Assembly (NCBI GenBank): GCA_025351825.1
Contig: JANXVE010000136.1
Location: 1 to 58,913, forward strand
Direction of reading: 5' to 3'
DNA from: Chamaesiphon sp. 341R_metabat_111
GTDB taxonomy: Bacteria; Cyanobacteriota; Cyanobacteriia; Cyanobacteriales; Chamaesiphonaceae
DNA length: 58,913 bases
Shown here: positions 18,573-25,841 of the stretch, piece by piece
How the letters are laid out: each line of letters starts with the position of its first letter
Numbering within the stretch: the first letter of the stretch is position 1
Notes under the pieces: generated by a model
What the model was told of the DNA's origin: nothing
The model's input: the letters and a program-made list of their open reading frames with translations, nothing else
Database searches by the model: none
Program-made: the position numbers and the translations under genes

Positions 18573-19166
18573 ATGTCCAACCGAACCGCCACCGTCCATC
18601 GTCAAACTGGTGAAACTGATGTCACAGTTACGATCGATCTAGATGGTACTGGCATCTGTCACGCCCAGACAGGGATTCCCTTTCTCGATCACATGCTGCA
18701 TCAGATTGCCGCTCATGGTTTATTCGATCTGCACATCGTCGCTACGGGTGATATCGAAATCGACGATCACCATACTAATGAAGATGTCGGCATTACCCTC
18801 GGTATGGCTCTAGGGAAAGCTCTAGGCGATCGCAAGGGCATAGTCCGGTTCGGTCATTTTGTCGCGCCTCTGGACGAAGCCTTGGTGCAAGTCGCCCTCG
18901 ATTTTTCTGGTCGTCCTCACCTCAGCTATGGCTTGACCATTCCCACCCAGCGCGTGGGCACCTATGATACTCAGCTAGTGCGCGAATTTTTCGTGGCGAT
19001 CGTCAATCACAGCCTGATGACCCTGCACATTCGTCAGCTCGACGGCATCAACTCCCACCACATCATCGAAGCCACCTTCAAAGCCTTTGCCAAAGCGATG
19101 CGGATGGCAACCGAAGCAGATCTACGCCGGATGGGAACAATCCCCAGCTCAAAGGGCGTTTTGTAA
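18573..19166 (+). CDS. hisB: Imidazoleglycerol-phosphate dehydratase
   Basis: A 197-residue enzyme of histidine biosynthesis that dehydrates imidazole glycerol phosphate to imidazole acetol phosphate in the cytosol. Metal-binding His/Glu motifs are all present: [16 protein letters not shown] (about 35-50), [14 protein letters not shown] (about 64-77), and [18 protein letters not shown] (about 160-177). Length and monofunctional form match the cyanobacterial enzyme. The start [17 protein letters not shown] is standard. No other his genes are nearby, as is usual in cyanobacteria where the pathway is scattered. Confidence 0.95.
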   Translation: MSNRTATVHRQTGETDVTVTIDLDGTGICHAQTGIPFLDHMLHQIAAHGLFDLHIVATGDIEIDDHHTNEDVGITLGMALGKALGDRKGIVRFGHFVAPLDEALVQVALDFSGRPHLSYGLTIPTQRVGTYDTQLVREFFVAIVNHSLMTLHIRQLDGINSHHIIEATFKAFAKAMRMATEADLRRMGTIPSSKGVL

Positions 19167-19364
19167 TAAGGTCGCAATTTATGTTGCTGCCGGAAATAAT
19201 CGATCCCAGCTCCACTAACACCCCGAATAGTCTGACTGTTGCGGGTGGGTGAGGGCGGCAGATTGACAATAAGTTTTCAATATGCAAACATAGTAAAATA
19301 CTATAAGAAGTCAGTATTATCAGCGTTGCATCAATAATCGAATGTCAACAACTGGAAAACTGCC

Positions 19365-19664
19365 ATGCACCTAATCTCTGCTGGCAAGCTCAAAGAAGCA
19401 TCAGCCACATATCCTGATGTAGAGGAAGTAATTAAGAACTTCTACAAAAAGGTTGAAAAGTCAGCATGGCAAAATTTAATCGATGTCCAAAAAGATTATC
19501 AATCTGCTGAAGCCGTTGGCAGCTTTACGGTTTTCAATATCAAAGGCAATAGGTATCGCTTAATTCTAGATATCGATTACGAAGAACAAGTAGCCTATTT
19601 TAAGTATTTTATTACCCATGCTGAATACAATAAGGATCGGTGGAAAAATGACCTCTACTATTAG
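19365..19664 (+). CDS. higB: HigB-type toxin of a type II toxin-antitoxin pair
   Basis: A 99-residue RelE-superfamily mRNA interferase homologue. Hallmarks: an N-terminal helical part (LKEASATYPDVEEVIKNFYK), W35 in KSAWQNLIDV, the central strand VFNIKGNRYRLILDIDYEEQVAYFKYFITHAEYNKDRW, where GNRYRLI and YFITHAEYDK-like endings are diagnostic of the HigB subfamily with N-terminal extension. It would cleave ribosome-bound mRNA. Toxin first, antitoxin second is the usual higBA order. Its last 17 bases overlap the antitoxin start, pointing to translational coupling. Confidence 0.9.
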   Translation: MHLISAGKLKEASATYPDVEEVIKNFYKKVEKSAWQNLIDVQKDYQSAEAVGSFTVFNIKGNRYRLILDIDYEEQVAYFKYFITHAEYNKDRWKNDLYY

Positions 19665-20067
19665 CCGCGAGAACTATATCAACTTATTAAACCAAGATCG
19701 GATTGTTCCTAAAATTATTGAAACCAAAGTAGAATACGAACACTTTCTAGCTGTAGCTGAAAAACTGATCTCCAAAAAACAGACCCGTACCGCTGAGGAA
19801 ACTGCACTATTTCGGCTGTTGGTGAAGCTGATTAAAGATTATGAAAACGAGGTATTCGATCTCGAACAGTGGTCTCAGACACCGCCCCATCAGCTACTAC
19901 AGCACTTAATGGCAGCTAGGGGGCTGCGCCAAGTGGATCTGATTGGAATACTTAGCCCCTCGAAGGGACTGGTTTCTGCGATCGTCAATGGCAAGCGAGA
20001 AATTAGCAAAGCTCAGGCTAAGAAATTGGGTGAGATCTTCAATATTTCATCAAGTGCATTTATCTAG
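19648..20067 (+). CDS. higA: HigA-type antitoxin with XRE helix-turn-helix
   Basis: A 139-residue antitoxin. The N-terminal two thirds are helical (NYINLLNQDRIVPKIIETKVEYEHFLAVAEKLI); the C-terminal part is a Cro/C1-type HTH (LLQHLMAARGLRQVDLIGILSPSKGLVSAIVNGKREISKAQAKKLGEIFNIS). This large variant is the usual partner of the HigB type seen upstream. ATG at 19648 is preferred over an upstream frame start at 19618, because it gives the conserved short N terminus MTSTISRENY and overlaps the toxin stop by 17 bases. It should neutralise HigB and repress the operon. Confidence 0.88.
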   Translation: MTSTISRENYINLLNQDRIVPKIIETKVEYEHFLAVAEKLISKKQTRTAEETALFRLLVKLIKDYENEVFDLEQWSQTPPHQLLQHLMAARGLRQVDLIGILSPSKGLVSAIVNGKREISKAQAKKLGEIFNISSSAFI

Positions 20068-20077
20068 GTGGAATGCC

Positions 20078-20117
20078 GCAGGGCACCCCTACACAATTAA
20101 CCTCTGGGGTGTCCTGC
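20078..20117 (+). terminator. Hairpin after higA
   Basis: Arms GCAGGGCACCCC (20078-20089) and GGGGTGTCCTGC (20106-20117), one mismatch, 16-base loop, starting 10 bases after the higA stop. No T-tract follows, so termination is uncertain; it is also similar to the GGGGCACCCCTACA repeats at 56771-56807. Confidence 0.45.
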
Positions 20118-20161
20118 GTAGATACCCTAGATCTACTCCAGGTAATAGTCTGATTCAAATA

Positions 20162-20326
20162 AGGAATGAGGATTTAATAATATACATTTCTGCCGTCGTG
20201 ACGACCTTTGGTAGGGGCAATTCATGAAGCGGCGGTTTTATTCGGAGGTTCCCTCCGAATAAAAAAACCGACAAGACATTGCCCCTACCAAAGGAGGCAG
20301 TGCAAGTTATTTAATCCTCATTCCTA
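20162..20326. mobile_element. MITE-like nested inverted repeat between higA and nirB
   Basis: Three nested pairs of arms: outer AGGAATGAGGATT near 20162-20174 with its complement near 20314-20326; middle CCTTTGGTAGGGGCAAT (20205-20221) with its exact complement (20278-20294); inner CGGTTTTATTCGGAGG-type arms about 20232-20270. The whole can fold into one 165-base stem. It is non-coding and lies upstream of the nirB promoter. Confidence 0.75.
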
Positions 20327-20393
20327 AGACAGATGTGAATTAGAACATTTATGTATCTACAGCGACAGACCCGACCAATAAATCTGCATAGCC

Positions 20394-20417
20394 TATAATA
20401 AACGTGGGTTTATTGTA
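20394..20417 (+). promoter_or_regulatory. Putative nirB -10 box and overlapping operator dyad
   Basis: TATAAT at 20394-20399 is a consensus -10 box, 42 bases before the nirB ATG. It overlaps a dyad: TATAATAAAC (20394-20403) and GTTTATTGTA (20408-20417), 9 of 10 paired across a GTGG centre, the arrangement expected for a repressor site. No good -35 box is seen, so activation by a bound regulator is plausible. The regulator is unknown. Confidence 0.5.
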
Positions 20418-20435
20418 GAGAGAAGGATCATTGGC

Positions 20436-22967
20436 ATGACAAAACGGTTAGTGACGATCGGCAATGGGATGGTTGGTCATCGGTTCTTGGAGCAGATGGC
20501 GGCGAAAGGTGCAGATTGGGAACTGATCTGCTTTTGTGAGGAGCCACGGGTAGCATATGACAGGGTGAATCTCAGCGGCTATTTTGCGGGGAAGACGGCG
20601 GCGGATCTGTCGCTGGTTGCACCAGATTTTTATAAGGACAACAATATTCAGGTACATGTCGGCGATAAGGCTGTTAGGATCGATCGAGCCAACAAAACGG
20701 TGACATCTGCCAAGGGCGTGACGATTAGCTACGATAAACTGGTGCTGGCGACTGGCTCTTATCCATTCGTACCGCCGATCAAGGGGAATGATTTGCCAGG
20801 TACGTTTGTCTATCGGACGATTTGCGATCTCGAAGCGACGGAAGCTTATGCCAAGGATTGCAAAGTGGGTGTGGTAGTTGGTGGTGGCTTGCTCGGATTG
20901 GAATGTGCCAACGCCCTCCAGAATTTGGGACTGAAAACCCATGTGGTGGAGTTTATGCCCCGATTGATGCCCGTGCAGGTAGATGATGCGGGTGGGGCAA
21001 CCTTGCGCCAGAAGATTGAAGATTTGGGAATCGGGATCCATACGGGTAAATCGACGACGGAGATTGTCGCCGATGAGCATGGGCGGGTTCATAAGATGCA
21101 GTTTGCCGATGGAACGGAATTGCTGACTGATACGATCGTCTTTTCCGCTGGAATTCGTCCCCAGGATGAATTAGCCCGTCAGTGTGGACTAAAAATCGGC
21201 GATCGAGGTGGCATCGCGATCGACGATAATTGTCAAACATCCGATCCTGATGTCTATGCAATTGGCGAATGTGCTCTCTACAATAACCAAATTTTCGGGC
21301 TGGTGGCTCCAGGCTATCGGATGGCAGAAGTCGCCGCAGATCGTCTCTGTGGCAATGAAACTAACAATTTTACTGGCGCAGACATGTCCACCAAATTGAA
21401 GCTCTTGGGCATCGATGTAGCTAGCTTTGGAGACGCATTTGGGAAGACGGCTGGCTCAAAAGTAATTGCGATCGATGATGCAATTGCGGGGACTTACAAA
21501 AAGCTGGTAGTTAATGAAGATGGCACCCGATTACTCGGCGGCATCCTAGTTGGCGATGCGACGGTTTACGGCACATTGCTGCAACTGATGCAAAATCAGA
21601 TGGCATTACCGCCCCACCCAGAGGATCTGATTTTACCGCATCGCAGTGGCGTGTCGATGGCAATGGGAGTCGAGCAATTGCCCGACACTGCCCAAATTTG
21701 CTCCTGCAATAACGTCACCAAAGGACAAATTTGCACCGCAATTCAAGAGCAAGAACTGCGCGATATTGGCAGCGTCAAATCTTGCACTAATGCTGGTATG
21801 GGTTGCGGTGGTTGTGTACCCCTCGTCACCGACTTACTCAAAGCCGAACTCAAAAAAGCGGGTATTGCAGTTAATAACAATATCTGCGAACACTTCGCCT
21901 TCTCCCGTCAGGAATTGTATAGTCTGGTTCGATCTCAAGATATCCACAGTTTTCAACAGCTACTCGATCGACATGGTACTGGACGCGGCTGCGAAATATG
22001 CAAGCCACTCGTCGGTTCGATCCTCGCCTCCGCCTGGAATGACCAAATTCTCGACGCGCCCCACGTCAGCCTCCAAGATACCAACGATGCTTTCCTCGCC
22101 AATATTCAGCGGGATGGCACCTATTCAGTCATCCCCCGCATCCCAGGCGGCGAAATCACTCCCGATAAACTAATTGTCCTCGGACAAGTTGCCAAGGACT
22201 TTGGACTCTACACCAAGATTACGGGCGCACAGCGAATCGATTTGCTCGGTGCAAGGGTGGATCAGCTACCCCTAATCTGGCAGCAACTCGTCGCTGCTGG
22301 CTTTGAATCTGGGCACGCTTACGGTAAGGCTCTGCGGACTGTCAAATCTTGCGTGGGTAGCACCTGGTGTCGCTTTGGGGTGCAGGATTCGGTGAGTCTG
22401 GCGATCGAAGTCGAACTCCGCTATCGGGGACTCCGCGCCCCTCACAAGTTCAAGTCCGCCGTCTCTGGCTGCACCCGCGAATGTGCGGAAGCGCAAAGCA
22501 AGGATTTTGGCATTATTGCCACCGAAAAAGGTTGGAACCTCTATGTCTGCGGCAATGGCGGAATGAAACCCCAGCACGCGCAGCTCCTCGCCGCCGATTT
22601 GGATAAAGAAACCCTAATTCGCTATGTGGACAGGTTCCTAATGTTCTACATCCGCACTGCCAATCGGTTGGAACGAACCGCCACCTGGTTTAATAAACTC
22701 GAAGGCGGGATCGAATATCTCCAAGCTGTGATTATCAACGATTCCCTGGGTATCGCCGAAGAACTAGAAGCAGAAATGGCGCACCAAGTAGCGACATACG
22801 CTTGTGAGTGGAATGCCACCCTTCAAGATCCAGCCAAATTACAGCGATTCCAACACTTTGTGAATACCGACGCGCCCGATCCGAATATTGTTGTGATTGA
22901 AGAGCGGGGGCAAAACCGTCCGGTGTTCGAGCATGAACGGCAACTATCTGAACTGCAACTAAAATAA
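20436..22967 (+). CDS. nirB: Nitrite reductase [NAD(P)H] large subunit
   Basis: An 843-residue cytosolic sirohaem enzyme reducing nitrite to ammonium with electrons from NAD(P)H. Domains: FAD/NAD pyridine-nucleotide-disulphide reductase part (about 1-400; GNGMVGHRFLE, VVVGGGLLGLECA, DVYAIGECA); a BFD-type [2Fe-2S] domain with Cys422, 424, 457 and 460; a second BFD-like segment (about 484-530); and a C-terminal nitrite/sulphite reductase part with the [4Fe-4S]-sirohaem ligands Cys639, 645, 679 and 683 (SCVGSTWC, SGCTREC). Full length, all ligands present. Cyanobacteria normally use ferredoxin-dependent NirA, so this bacterial-type enzyme is unusual here. Start supported by GAGAAGGA upstream. 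Confidence 0.93.
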   Translation: MTKRLVTIGNGMVGHRFLEQMAAKGADWELICFCEEPRVAYDRVNLSGYFAGKTAADLSLVAPDFYKDNNIQVHVGDKAVRIDRANKTVTSAKGVTISYDKLVLATGSYPFVPPIKGNDLPGTFVYRTICDLEATEAYAKDCKVGVVVGGGLLGLECANALQNLGLKTHVVEFMPRLMPVQVDDAGGATLRQKIEDLGIGIHTGKSTTEIVADEHGRVHKMQFADGTELLTDTIVFSAGIRPQDELARQCGLKIGDRGGIAIDDNCQTSDPDVYAIGECALYNNQIFGLVAPGYRMAEVAADRLCGNETNNFTGADMSTKLKLLGIDVASFGDAFGKTAGSKVIAIDDAIAGTYKKLVVNEDGTRLLGGILVGDATVYGTLLQLMQNQMALPPHPEDLILPHRSGVSMAMGVEQLPDTAQICSCNNVTKGQICTAIQEQELRDIGSVKSCTNAGMGCGGCVPLVTDLLKAELKKAGIAVNNNICEHFAFSRQELYSLVRSQDIHSFQQLLDRHGTGRGCEICKPLVGSILASAWNDQILDAPHVSLQDTNDAFLANIQRDGTYSVIPRIPGGEITPDKLIVLGQVAKDFGLYTKITGAQRIDLLGARVDQLPLIWQQLVAAGFESGHAYGKALRTVKSCVGSTWCRFGVQDSVSLAIEVELRYRGLRAPHKFKSAVSGCTRECAEAQSKDFGIIATEKGWNLYVCGNGGMKPQHAQLLAADLDKETLIRYVDRFLMFYIRTANRLERTATWFNKLEGGIEYLQAVIINDSLGIAEELEAEMAHQVATYACEWNATLQDPAKLQRFQHFVNTDAPDPNIVVIEERGQNRPVFEHERQLSELQLK

Positions 22968-22974
22968 TTGAATG

Positions 22975-23013
22975 ATAGACTATGATGATTGCGGAAGTAA
23001 AATCATAGTCTAT
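22975..23013 (+). promoter_or_regulatory. Hairpin between nirB and nirD
   Basis: Perfect 12-base arms ATAGACTATGAT (22975-22986) and ATCATAGTCTAT (23002-23013) with a 15-base loop, starting 7 bases after the nirB stop and ending 48 bases before nirD. No T-tract, so it more likely affects mRNA stability or the nirB:nirD ratio than full termination. Confidence 0.6.
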
Positions 23014-23061
23014 CTACTAATCATAGTTCAGACACATTTTTATTAATCAATTACAAATTTC

Positions 23062-23418
23062 ATGTCACAAACAGAATCAATTCAGCCCATAACTAAACAG
23101 TGGACAACGATCTGTCCACTCGATCGAATCTTACCAAATACCGGAGTTTGTGCCCTCGTCAACGATCGACAAATTGCTGTATTTAGAGTCGGTGAAGAGG
23201 AAGATGTCTATGCGATCGAGAATCTAGATCCGTTTAGTAAAGCATACGTTTTGTCGAGAGGAATTGTCGGCGATCACAATGGTATTCCCAAAGTCGCATC
23301 ACCGATTTACAAGCAGAATTTTAGTCTGTTGACAGGCGAATGTTTGGATGATTTAACGATAAAATTACAGACTTTCGCAGCTCAAGTTGTCGATGGACAA
23401 GTTCAAGTTCATGGTTGA
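23062..23418 (+). CDS. nirD: Nitrite reductase [NAD(P)H] small subunit
   Basis: A 118-residue Rieske-fold protein, the small subunit that pairs with NirB. Motifs CPLDRILPNTGVCALVNDRQIAVFRV, VYAIENLDPFSKAYVLSRGIVGD, IPKVASPIYKQNFSLLTGECLDD match NirD. As in other NirD proteins, the Rieske CxH/CxxH ligands are absent (the three cysteines are not in that pattern), so no cluster is expected and the role is structural. It lies 94 bases after nirB behind a hairpin. The start MSQTESIQP is preceded by a weak ribosome site. Its stop is 6 bases from the convergent CDF gene. Confidence 0.9.
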   Translation: MSQTESIQPITKQWTTICPLDRILPNTGVCALVNDRQIAVFRVGEEEDVYAIENLDPFSKAYVLSRGIVGDHNGIPKVASPIYKQNFSLLTGECLDDLTIKLQTFAAQVVDGQVQVHG

Positions 23419-23424
23419 TTTTTG

Positions 23425-24384
23425 CTAGCCGTGACACTGGTGTTCGACAGCGCAAGCACGATCTGCGTCGCCGACTTCAATTTGAATAGTTGCATGTCGG
23501 ATCTGAAAATGTTCCAGTAACTCTTGGCGCACATCAGCAAGAAACCCATCATCTGGATGTCCAGACGGAATCACCAAATGAGCTGTTAGAGCAGTTTCGA
23601 CAGTACTCATACTCCAAATGTGTAAATCATGTACCTGAGTCACTCCAGGGCACTCACAAAGATAATTGCGAACGGATCGCTCGTCGATATGACTGGGTAC
23701 ACCATCAATTGCTAGATGAAATGAATCTTTGAGTAATCCCCAAGTTCCAAAAATAATTAAGCAGCTAATTGCCAAACTAATTGCAGGATCTAACCATAAC
23801 CATTTAGTTGCCAAAATGCCAATACCTGCGAAGACAACGCCCACTGAAACTAGAGCATCTGCTGCCATATGTTGAAAGGCAGCTTTAATATTTAGATCGC
23901 CTTTGCTACCTGACATAAACATTAACGCTGTGGCAGTATTGATCGCGACACCAATCGCAGCAACGCCAATCACGATCGATCCTTGTACTTCTCCAGGATT
24001 CATCAATCGCTGAATTGCTTCCCAGATAATTGCACCAGTTGCTACCAATAGAAAAATTGAGTTGAGAAAAGCCGCCAGAATTGAGAATTTGCGCCAACCA
24101 TAAGTGTATCGAGCCGATGGTTTGCGCTGTAATAATAGACTTGCCACCCATGCAAGCAGCAATCCTAACACATCGCTAAGATTGTGCCCTGCATCAGCAA
24201 TCAGCGCGACGGAATGAGCTTGCAATCCAAAGATAAATTCGGTCAGAACAAAGCCACTATTGAGGATTAACCCTACTATAAATGCGAGATTGTAATTGGC
24301 AGGTGCATGATGATGCCCTGCATGAGCATGGTCGTGATGGGAATGGTCGTGATGATGGTCGTGGGATGAATGTTGTGGGGGCAT
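23425..24384 (-). CDS. Cation diffusion facilitator (CzcD/ZitB-like Zn/Co exporter)
   Basis: A 319-residue inner-membrane H+/metal antiporter. N terminus is His/Asp-rich (about 5-28). Six transmembrane helices follow; the metal site is visible as ADAGHNLSDVLG in TM2 and HMAADALVSVG in TM5 (both HxxxD). A cytosolic C-terminal domain (about 215-310; VPSHIDERSVRNYLCECPGVTQVHDLHIWSM) matches the CDF dimerisation domain, and it ends with an additional Cys/His cluster (ADRACAVEHQCHG). Probably exports zinc, perhaps cobalt or cadmium. Convergent with nirD. The cobO gene is 150 bases upstream on the same strand. Confidence 0.92.
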   Translation of the reverse strand: MPPQHSSHDHHHDHSHHDHAHAGHHHAPANYNLAFIVGLILNSGFVLTEFIFGLQAHSVALIADAGHNLSDVLGLLLAWVASLLLQRKPSARYTYGWRKFSILAAFLNSIFLLVATGAIIWEAIQRLMNPGEVQGSIVIGVAAIGVAINTATALMFMSGSKGDLNIKAAFQHMAADALVSVGVVFAGIGILATKWLWLDPAISLAISCLIIFGTWGLLKDSFHLAIDGVPSHIDERSVRNYLCECPGVTQVHDLHIWSMSTVETALTAHLVIPSGHPDDGFLADVRQELLEHFQIRHATIQIEVGDADRACAVEHQCHG

Positions 24385-24532
24385 TGTGGCAAGCTCTAAA
24401 ATTTAGCAGATTGGCAACTCGATGACCATTGTTACGCTGTGCCAACGGTGGACTTACGCTAACGTGAATGATGGGAGTGATTGTAGGCGGTAGTTTGGTC
24501 TAAAACAGCAAAAATGATTAAAAATTATCGAT

Positions 24533-25141
24533 CTAAAATTCGATTCCAGGCTGGGCTTTGACACCCTGTTCGCGAAAAGGATGCTTGATCATCGTCATTT
24601 CGGTGACTAGATCGGCAACATCAATCAAGCTTTGAGGTGCGCCTCTACCAGTCAGGATCACATGGGAAAATTCTGGCTTTTGAGCTAGTCCAGCGATGAC
24701 AACTTCAGAGCTGAGGTAGCCCAATTTGAGAGCGATATTGACCTCATCTAATAATACCAGTTGATACTCAGGATCGATGATGTAGCTCAGTGCTTGCTCC
24801 CAAGCACGTTCGGCAGTGGCAATATCTCGATCGCGATCCTGAGTATCCCAGGTAAAACCTTCCCCCATCGCCAGAAACACTAATTGGTCGCCAAACCGCT
24901 CTAAAACAGCTTTCTCGGCTGGTTCCCACGCACCTTTGATGAATTGGACGATCGCGACTTTATAGCCATGTCCGAGCGACCTGAGCACCATGCCCAGTGC
25001 CGCTGTAGTTTTGCCTTTGCCCGTACCCGTATTGACGATGATCAGACCTTTTTTATCGATCGACTGCTCGATTTTCTCCGCCTGTACCTGCTGCCGCCGC
25101 TGCATTTTTTGCTTGTACTGTTCGTCGCTGAGATTAGTCAT
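24533..25141 (-). CDS. cobO: Corrinoid adenosyltransferase (CobO/BtuR type)
   Basis: A 202-residue P-loop enzyme that adenosylates cob(I)yrinic acid a,c-diamide/cobinamide in coenzyme B12 synthesis. Seen: GTGKGKTTAALGMVLRSLGHG (Walker A, about 38-58), VQFIKGAWEPAEKAVLERF, EGFTWDTQDRDRD, YQLVLLDEVNIALKLGYL (Walker B), VILTGRGAPQSLIDVADLVTEM and the C-terminal KHPFREQGVKAQPGIEF, all family landmarks. Full length. The first 30 residues are charged and helical. It is divergent from the DUF2227 gene across a short repeat-filled gap. Confidence 0.95.
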   Translation of the reverse strand: MTNLSDEQYKQKMQRRQQVQAEKIEQSIDKKGLIIVNTGTGKGKTTAALGMVLRSLGHGYKVAIVQFIKGAWEPAEKAVLERFGDQLVFLAMGEGFTWDTQDRDRDIATAERAWEQALSYIIDPEYQLVLLDEVNIALKLGYLSSEVVIAGLAQKPEFSHVILTGRGAPQSLIDVADLVTEMTMIKHPFREQGVKAQPGIEF

Positions 25142-25144
25142 TTC

Positions 25145-25256
25145 GTGGATAGTGATTAGTGGATAGTGAATCGCGATCGGAAGTGTATAATTGCCCTTGT
25201 GTTAGGACTTGATATCTATAACTATCCACTATTCACCAGCCACTATCCACTAATTA
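25145..25256. repeat. GTGGATAGTG-type tandem/inverted repeats between cobO and DUF2227
   Basis: GTGGATAGTGATTAGTGGAT-like units (25145-25171) face their inverse complement ACTATCCACTATTC/CACTATCCACTAAT (25221-25256). The best arms are ATTAGTGGATAGTG (25155-25168) and its complement (25241-25254). The repeats run up to both divergent starts. Confidence 0.75.
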
Positions 25257-25258
25257 CC

Positions 25259-25837
25259 TTGCCTTCTGGACGTACACACGATCGAGTCACCCTGTGGAGT
25301 TTACCCTTCATTGCTGGGGGCACGCTATTTATCACTTCCCGCGCCGATTTAGCATTTTGGGTATCGGGTGGCTTTTTGGTGAGTGGACTAATTTTTGGGC
25401 CAGACTTAGATTTATATTCCTTTCATTACAAACGCTGGGGGAAGCTGCGGTGGCTGTGGAAGCCCTATCAGAAGGCCATCAAGCATCGATCGATCTGGTC
25501 ACATGGGCCGATTGTGGGGACAGTTGGGCGGATATTATACTTGAGTTTGTGGGTAGGATTGGTCGGTTTATTTTACTTGGGTATCGCTCAGTTTGCTGGA
25601 GTTAAGACATATACAGGGCAGCAGTTAATTGGGATTGTGAAGCATTCGATCGAGTCTAATCTATCCGTTTATTTAGCTACGTTTTGTGGATTAGAATTGG
25701 GCGCAATGAGCCACTATTCTAGTGATTGGTTGGTATCTACCTACAAGCGATCTCCATTCCGCAATCTCTTTAGCCCTAGTTCAAAGCTCAAGACATCCAG
25801 CCAAAAAAAAATGCCCGCTAGGCGGGCAAAAAAGTAG
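25259..25837 (+). CDS. DUF2227 family putative metal-binding membrane protein
   Basis: A 192-residue membrane protein. The conserved family start is PSGRTHDRVTLWSLP; here it is preceded by TTG at 25259, so TTG is taken as the start. An ATG further upstream (25166) would translate the intergenic repeat and is unlikely. Seen: two N-terminal hydrophobic helices (about 11-50), GPDLDLYSFHYKRWGKLRWLWKPYQKAIKHRSIWSHGP, whose Asp/His residues give the family its 'metal-binding' label, then further hydrophobic segments and a SHYSSDW motif. Function unknown. The last codons (KKMPARRAKK) lie inside a terminator hairpin of the convergent operon. Confidence 0.8.
   Translation: MPSGRTHDRVTLWSLPFIAGGTLFITSRADLAFWVSGGFLVSGLIFGPDLDLYSFHYKRWGKLRWLWKPYQKAIKHRSIWSHGPIVGTVGRILYLSLWVGLVGLFYLGIAQFAGVKTYTGQQLIGIVKHSIESNLSVYLATFCGLELGAMSHYSSDWLVSTYKRSPFRNLFSPSSKLKTSSQKKMPARRAKK
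25803..25835 (-). terminator. Intrinsic terminator of the hmp operon, inside the DUF2227 3' end
   Basis: Arms TGCCCGC (25812-25818) and GCGGGCA (25822-25828) around a TAG loop. Read on the minus strand the stem is followed by nine T residues, an ideal intrinsic terminator 13 bases past the CheA stop. It is embedded in the last codons of the opposite gene. Confidence 0.8.
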
Positions 25838-25841
25838 AGTG

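Noticed and set aside
20353-20366. NtcA-like site GTA-N8-GAC upstream of nirB
   Set aside because: Second half-site is wrong (GAC, not TAC) and the distance to the TATAAT box is 27 bases, more than the usual 22-23.
25166-25258. Upstream ATG extension of the DUF2227 gene
   Set aside because: It would translate the intergenic repeat into 31 residues not seen in the family; the TTG before PSGRTHD is a better start.
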